Source: Chrysogorgia sp. JL179-B06 (taxonomy: Eukaryota > Cnidaria > Anthozoa > Scleralcyonacea > Chrysogorgiidae). Taken from it: a stretch of DNA of 64,000 nucleotides. Within the stretch, counting starts at the first letter, position 1. Each line of letters opens with the position of its first letter. Position numbers and translations under genes: made by a program. Below are positions 45,120-51,580 of the stretch, piece by piece. The notes under the pieces are model-generated. The model was not told the DNA's origin, made no database searches, and saw only the letters and a list, made by a program, of their open reading frames with translations. Location: the NCBI GenBank assembly GCA_035772405.1, contig JAYKKM010000143.1, positions 2,360,001 to 2,424,000 on the forward strand, read 5' to 3'.

Positions 45120-46844
45120 ATGATGGATGCGTTCAAAAGAAAGTATCCTTATGCTGACAAGAATAGGTTTTTTCTTGATGATGACGACAATATGCATATA
45201 CATATATTCTTCGTGACGAAAACTAATATTGGTGACATTAGTATAGACTCGAGTAGGTTTAAGAGTAACCCGGAGTACACTAAGTATCTAACGATAAACA
45301 AACCAGTGATAGTTGACCAGGAAGAGATAGCTAATGCCATACGTGTGGCTAAGCTGAATCTAGTCAAAAAGTACCCTCACATCACTTTGAGTAAGTTTGA
45401 GTTCGATCCAACTGTCTCACAAGACGGTGAGGTTAATGGCGTTGACATATATTTTAGAAACAACGACATCATAAGCACGAATATAACTAGCGATACCTTC
45501 AAAAACGACAAGAGTATGTGGATTTGGTTACACAACAACAAGTCTCCAAAAGGTCACGACGACAAGTTTCCAAAAATATGGCTATCTGGTGGAACTATCC
45601 AACCACTATCAAAAGGTCGCAAGAACCACTGGGGACTTTGGGATGGCTATCCAACGGAAAACGTGTTGAACTACCCAGTGAATAACTTTAGAGTCTTCGT
45701 TAATCAAAAGAACTACTTTCTCTCAAAGTTACCAATATTACAAATCACCACGTCAAAGACAAAGTCAAAGTGGGACGATAATGAGAGCTACTATAGGGTC
45801 GTGTTTGCAACGTATTGTGCGAGTTTCTGTTGTGGAGTGTCGTTACAACACTTGTCACCATCGCAAGAAGTTCACCCTGTTATCACTAGTGTAATGAGGT
45901 TTCATCTGTACTTTACTGTTAGAAGACTTCTCAGAAGGATGGAAGGTGGTGAGAGTATGATATCGATAAGTAGAGAGTTTGACGCTGGAGAATTGTATGG
46001 TAAGACAGACAAGATTCCTAAAAAACATTACTACCAAGGTAAAGTCCTTGCTGATGGTACAACAGGTGAGGAGAGAGTCTTCACGATTAACGACGTTAAG
46101 AACGACTACAAACGATACGTTCCTCTGGTGTCGAATGGTTTCACCAACATTGGGAGACAATACCTAAATCAGTCCATAGAAGCCTTTGTTTACTCCACAC
46201 TTGGTGCACAAGCGAGAACACGTGTGTCAGTCGTTGGTGATTCTGCAGGCAGTCTAGAGACTCAACAAGAGTTCCGAAAGTTGGTGGAGGATAGTGTTAT
46301 AAACTACGACGTGTCAACGTGGATTCTCAACATGAACAAGTCGATTAGGGACACTAACGTTGTCCAAAACCTTGCGCTGTCACCGTCTACGTGGTTAATG
46401 CCAAGTAACGTTGTAATCCTAAAGAACAAAATCGCTGGGTACAACAACCTATTGAAGACTGCTACACAGAGTATGAAGTTTGGGGTAAACAGTGGGTTAA
46501 ACTACGTGAAAACGACTGAGGTTAGGAAAGTACACCAAGAAGGTGGAGAGCACCTGGAGACACTTGACAAACCAAAGGTGACGAATCGTCTGGTGACATC
46601 AAACGTGGCACACCAGGAAGGTGGAGAGCATCTGGAGACACTTGACAAACCAAAGGTGACGAATCGTCTGGTGACATCAAACGTGGCACACCAGGAAGGT
46701 GGAGAGCATCTGGAGACACTTGACAAACCAAAGGTGACACATCAAGAACGTCGTCTAGAAGTGACACCAGACAACACAGAGTTGTGGCTAGTCTTAGGGG
46801 TCTCGGCTGTGTCTGGCTATTTAGTGAGCAAATATGTGTTATAG
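45120..46844 (+). CDS. Uncharacterised 574-residue Polinton protein with tandem repeats and C-terminal TM
   Basis: No family recognised. The N-terminal ~450 residues look globular and mixed alpha/beta (WIWLHNNKSPKG, HWGLWDGYPTENVLNYPVNN, YYRVVFATYCASFCCGVSL). A 26-residue unit beginning HQEGGEHLETLDKPKV is repeated nearly three times (46532-46740), then a single C-terminal membrane helix (LWLVLGVSAVSGYLVSKYVL) closes the protein. Starting at 45120 and divergent from the minor capsid gene, it heads the plus block. A membrane-anchored structural or host-interaction protein is a guess. The frame is intact. Confidence 0.7.
   Translation: MMDAFKRKYPYADKNRFFLDDDDNMHIHIFFVTKTNIGDISIDSSRFKSNPEYTKYLTINKPVIVDQEEIANAIRVAKLNLVKKYPHITLSKFEFDPTVSQDGEVNGVDIYFRNNDIISTNITSDTFKNDKSMWIWLHNNKSPKGHDDKFPKIWLSGGTIQPLSKGRKNHWGLWDGYPTENVLNYPVNNFRVFVNQKNYFLSKLPILQITTSKTKSKWDDNESYYRVVFATYCASFCCGVSLQHLSPSQEVHPVITSVMRFHLYFTVRRLLRRMEGGESMISISREFDAGELYGKTDKIPKKHYYQGKVLADGTTGEERVFTINDVKNDYKRYVPLVSNGFTNIGRQYLNQSIEAFVYSTLGAQARTRVSVVGDSAGSLETQQEFRKLVEDSVINYDVSTWILNMNKSIRDTNVVQNLALSPSTWLMPSNVVILKNKIAGYNNLLKTATQSMKFGVNSGLNYVKTTEVRKVHQEGGEHLETLDKPKVTNRLVTSNVAHQEGGEHLETLDKPKVTNRLVTSNVAHQEGGEHLETLDKPKVTHQERRLEVTPDNTELWLVLGVSAVSGYLVSKYVL
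46532..46740 (+). repeat. 78-bp intragenic tandem repeat (2.7 copies)
   Basis: The unit beginning with CACCAGGAAGGTGGAGAGCA repeats in frame every 78 bases with near identity, so it preserves the reading frame and may vary in number. Confidence 0.9.
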
Positions 46845-46848
46845 CATA

Positions 46849-47802
46849 ATGAGTCTAAGTTATGGATTTGAGGACAGAGACTACGAGAGTGACAAAATAT
46901 TAAGAAGAGCGAAGAGACATCTAGACAGTGACCCTAAGTTAAGCGTTAGCGGTGGGAGGATGTCTGGGAATATAGATATGGCGTTCAGGGCACTCAAAAA
47001 CGTAGCAGATCCAGAAGACGATTGGGATGCTATCAATAAAAAAGTGTTGGAGTCTGTATACTTATCGCAATACTTTAGAACGCAGTCCTATAACGTTCTA
47101 TTTGATTTTAACGTCACAAACCATGCTGTGAGTATGGTGGAGTACCACAGTGGAACAAATAAAGTGAAAACCATTAGAGATGGATCGTATTGCACTAACA
47201 TGTTCGTTTTAACGTATGGTCCTATTATTGGTGTTAACAATGGTCATAGCTTCCTATCCCCTGAGCTAACTCCAATTCCGTTTGAAGCTGGAGTGCATTT
47301 TAACTGTCCACGTATGCAATACTGTGACATATCCGTTTTTATGGTAGTGAGATTAGTCACGAGGGTTTCTACGATAGATTGGGAGGCAATTATCTCAAAC
47401 GATGATGGATCGTGGGACAAGTACATAGGATACAAAGGAGGAGAAAACGAAAAATTATCATATGGTGGTGGCTCTCCAGCAAAGGAGTATACGTGTACAA
47501 TCCCAAATAACATCGACATCACCAAGAGACATATGATATCAATACATTGGCGGATGGGTAACTCCTACGTTAAGGTGAACAACATAAGATCAACAGACTC
47601 AGACTTCACAGCTAATCATGAAGAGATAGGGTCTCCTTACGTAACGATCTTTGGAGTGTATCGACCAAGAATACCACTCGCACCGTATAAGTACCCGTCT
47701 TTGATAGAGTTCTACGGTGTGAAGATTGTCTCTGGTTACATGACGAGCCGAGACATAATATTAGTTGGTATAGATATGATGAAGGAATATGATGTGAGCT
47801 AA
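46849..47802 (+). CDS. Tail-fibre-like protein with lectin-type C-terminal domain
   Basis: About 317 residues from ATG 46849, preferred over ATG 46834, which lies inside the previous gene. Residues ~30-60 carry GGRMSGNIDMAFRALKNVAD and DAINKKVLES, matching the collar motif of phage tail fibres (GG.M.G.IDM....I.N..DP....DAVNK). The remaining ~250 residues are beta-rich (VLFDFNVTNHAVSMVEYHSG, RHMISIHWRMGNSYVKVNNI) and resemble a concanavalin/laminin-G-like jelly roll. Such architecture suits a trimeric receptor-binding fibre on the virion. Fold and trimerisation are inferred. The gene overlaps the promoter-like GTTATAGCATA in the end of the previous gene. Confidence 0.7.
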   Translation: MSLSYGFEDRDYESDKILRRAKRHLDSDPKLSVSGGRMSGNIDMAFRALKNVADPEDDWDAINKKVLESVYLSQYFRTQSYNVLFDFNVTNHAVSMVEYHSGTNKVKTIRDGSYCTNMFVLTYGPIIGVNNGHSFLSPELTPIPFEAGVHFNCPRMQYCDISVFMVVRLVTRVSTIDWEAIISNDDGSWDKYIGYKGGENEKLSYGGGSPAKEYTCTIPNNIDITKRHMISIHWRMGNSYVKVNNIRSTDSDFTANHEEIGSPYVTIFGVYRPRIPLAPYKYPSLIEFYGVKIVSGYMTSRDIILVGIDMMKEYDVS

Positions 47803-47807
47803 GATAT

Positions 47808-48377
47808 ATGAGGAGGAAGTCAGTTGTTGTTTTCAATCACATATCAAAGGATATGCCAGAGGAAGAGGTGGTAGAGCTCAAATGCTTGTACGCGTACTAC
47901 CACAAACTAGAAGCCTGTTACAAATGGAAATACAAGAGGTTGAAGAAAGTTAAACTATCGTTAAACATGACTAGCATAGGGTTAACGACAGTAGGGATTG
48001 TAGCTGGATCGATAACCGCTAACCCTCTAATCATTGCTTGTATTAGTGGTCCTGGTGTGGTCATCCAAGGCTACTTAGCTAAATCCAATCTGACGAGTAG
48101 AGTGGAGCATTGTAAGTTTGCACACACTAGCTATAAAAAGATACTGACACAACTAAGATCGTATCTTAGAGGTCTTCCTTACAATGAGTCAATGTTCCTC
48201 TCAGACGTTAAAGTGTTGGACGATAATGTGACTGACTTATGTCCACCAATCAACGGAATGGTGAAAAGGTACAGTAGAATATATGAGACACAAGGGGGGT
48301 CCGATTCCGACCCCCCTTTAAACACGGGTCTACACGTAAGAACCAGTGATGTGTCAGTCGACAAGTTCCAAGAGTAG
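47808..48377 (+). CDS. Predicted two-helix membrane protein, 189 residues
   Basis: Starts 5 bases after the fibre gene stop. The N-terminal half is charged and helical (VVELKCLYAYYHKLEACYKW), followed by two membrane segments (SIGLTTVGIVAGSITANPLI and IIACISGPGVVIQGYLA). Then comes an amphipathic region (HTSYKKILTQLRSYLRG). The hairpin at 48292-48318 lies within the final codons. The arrangement resembles small membrane proteins of cnidarian Polintons and SLATT-like proteins, but no firm family is assigned. A virion membrane or effector role is possible. Confidence 0.65.
   Translation: MRRKSVVVFNHISKDMPEEEVVELKCLYAYYHKLEACYKWKYKRLKKVKLSLNMTSIGLTTVGIVAGSITANPLIIACISGPGVVIQGYLAKSNLTSRVEHCKFAHTSYKKILTQLRSYLRGLPYNESMFLSDVKVLDDNVTDLCPPINGMVKRYSRIYETQGGSDSDPPLNTGLHVRTSDVSVDKFQE
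48292..48318. repeat. Hairpin AAGGGGGGTC/GACCCCCCTT in gene 3' end
   Basis: Ten-base perfect arms (48292-48301 and 48309-48318) with a 7-base loop inside the end of the 189-residue gene. This is the first of three G/C-block hairpins within 350 bases. Confidence 0.8.
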
Positions 48378-48412
48378 GTGCTCAGAATTATTACCATCAA
48401 TTAGCTCGTTTC

Positions 48413-48441
48413 GACCAACCCCCCAAAACGGGGGGTTGGTC
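48413..48441. repeat. Perfect hairpin, GACCAACCCCCC arms (copy A)
   Basis: Twelve-base perfect arms with loop AAAAC. The whole hairpin plus trailing AAA is the exact complement of copy B at 48605-48633. Confidence 0.95.
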
Positions 48442-48604
48442 AAAATAGTCCTGAAACAGGACCTCAGCTATTCTTAAAAATAACTGCTACTTTGAAGACT
48501 ACAATTAAGACGTCCTAACAGCGTGCAAATAGTAGTAAAATATTAAGACACTACATGTGACCCCCTACTGATAGTATGTTTGTGATCGATAGAAGGGTCA
48601 CTTT

Positions 48605-48633
48605 GACCAACCCCCCGTTTTGGGGGGTTGGTC
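48605..48633. repeat. Perfect hairpin, GACCAACCCCCC arms (copy B, inverted)
   Basis: Twelve-base arms with loop GTTTT, preceded by TTT. The opposite orientation relative to copy A creates a 220-bp inverted-repeat region. Confidence 0.95.
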
Positions 48634-48710
48634 AGATCACACGTTTGCGCTATTAAGTGGTTTACTTTCTTAAGATGACTACTATTTAAACACAAAAATA
48701 AAACATGTGG

Positions 48711-48720
48711 TATAGTATAG
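48711..48720 (+). promoter_or_regulatory. TATAGTATAG promoter motif, Bro-N nuclease gene
   Basis: TATAGTATAG ends 3 bases before the ATG at 48724. The same motif precedes 49574 (TATAGTATAA). Confidence 0.55.
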
Positions 48721-48723
48721 GTG

Positions 48724-49515
48724 ATGAGTCTCACTAAAATATTTAGAAATAACGACATGTCTGTCACTGCTATAAAAGATGGAGATAATATTTGGTTCTA
48801 TGGAAAAGAGGTAGCTGAAATCTTAGGGTATAAGAGATCATATAAGGCTATAACAGACCACGTGGCAGACGATGAGAAAATAAAGGTCCAAGTATCAAGG
48901 TCCCAAAACGGGGTGTTGGTCAAAAGTATGGTTTGGCAAGTAAATGAGAGTGGTTTGTATAGACTAATATTCTCATCTAAGTTAGAGTCAGCTGAGACTT
49001 TTAGAAAATGGGTATTCTCAGAAGTCCTACCATCTATTAGAAAGACAGGTGTTTACATGCAACATAACCAACTGTCAATCATGAATGAGACAGATTTACA
49101 CTACGACATTGTGAAGTACATTAGAGAGTACCATCCAACAATAGTCATCCCAGGGTTGGGTGAGTACCAAGACACATCTACTAAAAGAATAGATGGATGG
49201 AAGAAAGGTTACAGTGGTGGGCAACCAGACTTGATAGTTCCACAACTACACAAGAGATACAATGGTTTTGCTATAGAGTTCAAAACACCGAAAGGTAATG
49301 GGGTTATTAGGAATAACCAGTTGAGGGTATTAAGGAGACTAAGATCACAAGGGTACAACACGTTACTATCCTCAGACCAACATGAGATAATACATTTCAT
49401 AGAGACATATATGATAGACTCTAGAGTTCTGTGTGAGTACTGCAATAGAAGATTTAAGAGTGAAACCACACTGTCTAATCACCAAAGATACTTTCATCGA
49501 ATACTCTATCTGTGA
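48724..49515 (+). CDS. Bro-N / VRR-NUC nuclease / C2H2 zinc-finger protein
   Basis: About 263 residues from ATG 48724. Residues ~1-105 are a Bro-N (KilA-N-related) DNA-binding domain: WFYGKEVAEILGYKRSYKAI, NESGLYRLIFSSKLESAETF, RKWVFSEVLPSIRKTG. Residues ~155-225 match a VRR-NUC PD-(D/E)xK nuclease: GGQPDLIVP, FAIEFKTPKGNG, NNQLRVLRRLRSQGY; catalytic Asp, Glu and Lys are present. A C-terminal C2H2 finger follows (CEYCNRRF, then HQRYFH). Bro-N proteins are common in large DNA viruses and phages, and VRR-NUC enzymes cut branched or flap DNA. The combination suggests a sequence-guided DNA-processing enzyme. Intact. Confidence 0.85.
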   Translation: MSLTKIFRNNDMSVTAIKDGDNIWFYGKEVAEILGYKRSYKAITDHVADDEKIKVQVSRSQNGVLVKSMVWQVNESGLYRLIFSSKLESAETFRKWVFSEVLPSIRKTGVYMQHNQLSIMNETDLHYDIVKYIREYHPTIVIPGLGEYQDTSTKRIDGWKKGYSGGQPDLIVPQLHKRYNGFAIEFKTPKGNGVIRNNQLRVLRRLRSQGYNTLLSSDQHEIIHFIETYMIDSRVLCEYCNRRFKSETTLSNHQRYFHRILYL

Positions 49516-49573
49516 GATAATCTGTGAGACGACTGTGAGGTCATCTGTAACAAGACACCACGTATAGTATAAG

Positions 49574-49873
49574 ATGACTGACAGTGAGTCCGTACCTATT
49601 ATAACGTCGACAACAAGGGTTAAAGACCCTAAGAGAGTAGAGGCAGGCAAACGCTTGGCTGCTATATCAAAAGCAGCCAAAGAGAGGAAGATGAGAGATA
49701 GAGTCATAAGTGAGGACGATAGTTTTAACTACGGATACATCATAGGCACTATAGGAGTGGTAATAGCCGCTGGTTCACTGTATTACACGATTAGTCAAGA
49801 CAAACAAGTAGTAACCGAAGAGCCTAAGACCGTCGTTATAAAACTACCACGTAAACTCGACAGCCTCGATTAA
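49574..49873 (+). CDS. Small single-pass membrane protein, 99 residues
   Basis: The N-terminal half is basic (RVEAGKRLAAISKAAKERKM), followed by one membrane helix (YIIGTIGVVIAAGSLYYTI) and a short charged tail (VVIKLPRKLDSLD). It is preceded by TATAGTATAA 1 base before the ATG. No family recognised. It lies in a run of four small genes, probably encoding virion or membrane-remodelling components. Confidence 0.65.
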   Translation: MTDSESVPIITSTTRVKDPKRVEAGKRLAAISKAAKERKMRDRVISEDDSFNYGYIIGTIGVVIAAGSLYYTISQDKQVVTEEPKTVVIKLPRKLDSLD

Positions 49874-49892
49874 AACATATCGTATATAATAT

Positions 49893-50126
49893 ATGGCATC
49901 AATAGACAGAAAAGAACTGATGAACGAGCTATACGACGCAGCCCTTGTAACTGCTGGAGCCGTAGCCGTATCCATGGCATCAAAGAAAGTACTAAAAGAA
50001 CCGTTAGGCACTCCTGAATCAGTGAAGGGCACCCTCAAGTTAGCGACTGCTGTAGGCGTTTCAACGCTACTCGTTAAGTGGGCGCAGAGCAAGAAATACT
50101 TACCTATTGACCCGTTCTCAAAATAA
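49893..50126 (+). CDS. Small Ala-rich membrane protein, 77 residues
   Basis: Starts MASIDRKELMNELYD after CGTATATAATAT. Two weakly hydrophobic segments (AALVTAGAVAVSMAS and LATAVGVSTLLVKWA) suggest a membrane-associated or holin-like small protein. It is 19 bases from the previous gene and 16 from the next. No family recognised. Confidence 0.6.
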   Translation: MASIDRKELMNELYDAALVTAGAVAVSMASKKVLKEPLGTPESVKGTLKLATAVGVSTLLVKWAQSKKYLPIDPFSK

Positions 50127-50142
50127 TCTAACGTAATACATA

Positions 50143-50559
50143 ATGGCTAGTGTGATAGCAGGTGGTTTATTCAACGCTATAGCATTCGCAGGAGCTGGAT
50201 TTATATTCAGCAAGCTAAACCACACAGGCTACGAGACAGAGATAAAGAGACACAACAAAGCATTGGAGAGTCTTGCAAGAGCTAAAGAAAAGTTCTATGA
50301 GAACGAGATTCGTCAGAGAGACAAAGTCCAAGAATTAAGACAACAGTTGTCAGATGCTAACGCATACATAAATGACACGAACCACGCTCTGGATCAACTA
50401 AGACAAGTACTGACGATACAGTATGATGGGAAGACATTTAGTAAAGAGCCTGAGTTGTCAGACTATTACAAACCCTCAGATGAGATGAAAGAATACCAAA
50501 CGGTATTCGTTGGAGTTGTTGGGCTACCTTTAGGTTACTTAATATATAGAGTGTTATAG
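50143..50559 (+). CDS. Membrane-anchored coiled-coil protein, 138 residues
   Basis: An N-terminal hydrophobic segment (MASVIAGGLFNAIAFAGAGF) precedes a long coiled coil (residues ~30-95, with KRHNKALESLARAKEKFYEN and RQQLSDANAYINDTNHALDQ). A C-terminal hydrophobic helix ends in VGLPLGYLIYRVL. Topology suggests both ends in a membrane with a rod between. Similar proteins occur in cnidarian Polintons as far as I recall, without known function. Intact. Confidence 0.7.
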   Translation: MASVIAGGLFNAIAFAGAGFIFSKLNHTGYETEIKRHNKALESLARAKEKFYENEIRQRDKVQELRQQLSDANAYINDTNHALDQLRQVLTIQYDGKTFSKEPELSDYYKPSDEMKEYQTVFVGVVGLPLGYLIYRVL

Positions 50560-50561
50560 AA

Positions 50562-50747
50562 ATGAGCACTAAAACTTTGAAGGAGATGGCTATGGAATTT
50601 GATAAAAAGCGTAACTTGACAGAGACACTCTCTTACCAAACTCGTCAGATAGAAGAGTTGGAACAACTACTATCAGACGCTCTAAAACAGGTCATAACAA
50701 TAAAGTGTGAGTTGGAGACACTCAACAACAAAGTTACTATACTATAG
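50562..50747 (+). CDS. Small coiled-coil protein, 61 residues
   Basis: Starts two bases after the preceding stop. It is almost entirely heptad-like (YQTRQIEELEQLLSDALKQV, then IKCELETLNNKVTIL). The middle resembles the rod of the preceding protein (QQLSDAN versus QLLSDAL), so the two could pair or be duplicates. Open-frame evidence is limited by its shortness. Confidence 0.55.
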   Translation: MSTKTLKEMAMEFDKKRNLTETLSYQTRQIEELEQLLSDALKQVITIKCELETLNNKVTIL

Positions 50748-50755
50748 TCTAAAGG

Positions 50756-50770
50756 TATATATAGTATATT
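50756..50770 (+). promoter_or_regulatory. TATATATAGTATATT promoter motif
   Basis: Located 7 bases before the zinc-ribbon gene ATG (50778). A long version of the element's common start-proximal signal. Confidence 0.55.
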
Positions 50771-50777
50771 AACTTAG

Positions 50778-51401
50778 ATGGTTGACGAACGTACAATGAG
50801 AATGTTCGATGCTGGGTATATATTGGATGAGATCACATCAAGAAAGTGGAGTGGTACTACGTTAGGGTACACATTAGACGAGATCAAGAACGGAAGTAAG
50901 GACGCAAGACCAAAAAAGTGGTACGACACCACATACTGTTACAAGTGTAGTAACCACAGAACCCAAATCGAAGATGGTGTATTTAGTTGTAACAAGTGTG
51001 GAGAGACTACCTACGGACGCGTGAGAAACTTTGTACCTAACATTTGGATGTACAAGAAATCGGCTCACAGTTATAGCTTATGGTTAGATAGAATGTTGAC
51101 TGGACTAGTCAATGAGAGTGACATACCAACAGTTGTCAGTGATTTTATAGAGATAATATGGTCTCTTAAAAGAAACAATTTGATTGTTAAGAATATATCG
51201 AAATATATTTTCTATGTCATAAGAATATGCTCTAGAAGAGGTATAGAGTTGAGAGGTAGTCTTAACGACCTCAAACCTGGTAAGGTTAAGGTACGATTCG
51301 AGTATAACCTGTATAGCGTAGTATACAAGGATCTAGGTTGGGATGGGAGAGGAGACCCATACTACAACGAGTGGATAAATAAAATATATGGTAATATATA
51401 A
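50778..51401 (+). CDS. Zinc-ribbon protein, VLTF3-like late transcription factor candidate
   Basis: A 207-residue protein. A CxxC-x12-CxxC zinc ribbon lies at residues ~54-73 (CYKCSNHRTQ, then CNKCG). A helical C-terminal domain follows (SYSLWLDRMLTGLVNESDIP and IIWSLKRNNLIVKNISKYIF), then VYKDLGW. A ribbon followed by such helices is the layout of poxvirus-type VLTF3 homologues found in large DNA viruses and some Polintons, which drive late gene transcription. This would fit the uniform promoter motif across the element. The match is by layout only. Its stop overlaps the next ATG by one base. Confidence 0.55.
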   Translation: MVDERTMRMFDAGYILDEITSRKWSGTTLGYTLDEIKNGSKDARPKKWYDTTYCYKCSNHRTQIEDGVFSCNKCGETTYGRVRNFVPNIWMYKKSAHSYSLWLDRMLTGLVNESDIPTVVSDFIEIIWSLKRNNLIVKNISKYIFYVIRICSRRGIELRGSLNDLKPGKVKVRFEYNLYSVVYKDLGWDGRGDPYYNEWINKIYGNI

Positions 51402-51580
51402 TGGCAAGACCAAAAATTTACCAAACCAAAGAAGAAGCTTTGATAGCATCCAGAGCTCAAACCAAAGAGTGGATTAGAACTCATAAGTGGGTGTGTGAGA
51501 CGTGCGATCGGTCATACCACGTGACCTCTAAATCTAAACACGTCAAGACTAGAAAACATTTGAGAAACCTAAGCAGCTAG
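51401..51580 (+). CDS. Small C2H2-type zinc-finger protein, 59 residues
   Basis: The ATG at 51401 overlaps the preceding stop (51399-51401). The protein begins MARPKIYQTKEEAL and contains WVCETCDRSYHVTSKSKHVK followed by TRKH, a single U1-like C2H2 finger. Its stop (51578-51580) overlaps the polymerase stop on the other strand (51577-51579), so the two genes converge with no spacer. Tight packing and the finger pattern support it as real despite its size. Probably nucleic-acid binding. Confidence 0.65.
   Translation: MARPKIYQTKEEALIASRAQTKEWIRTHKWVCETCDRSYHVTSKSKHVKTRKHLRNLSS

Larger units (their letters stand above)
48378..48720. other. Longest non-coding interval of the Polinton, with paired hairpins
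   Basis: These 343 bases have no gene, unusual in an element whose other gaps are mostly under 60 bases. They contain two perfect hairpins that are inverted copies of each other and a short TCCTGAAACAGGA dyad (48449-48461), and end with the TATAGTATAG promoter motif of the next gene. Terminator, regulatory or replication roles are all possible. Confidence 0.6.
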
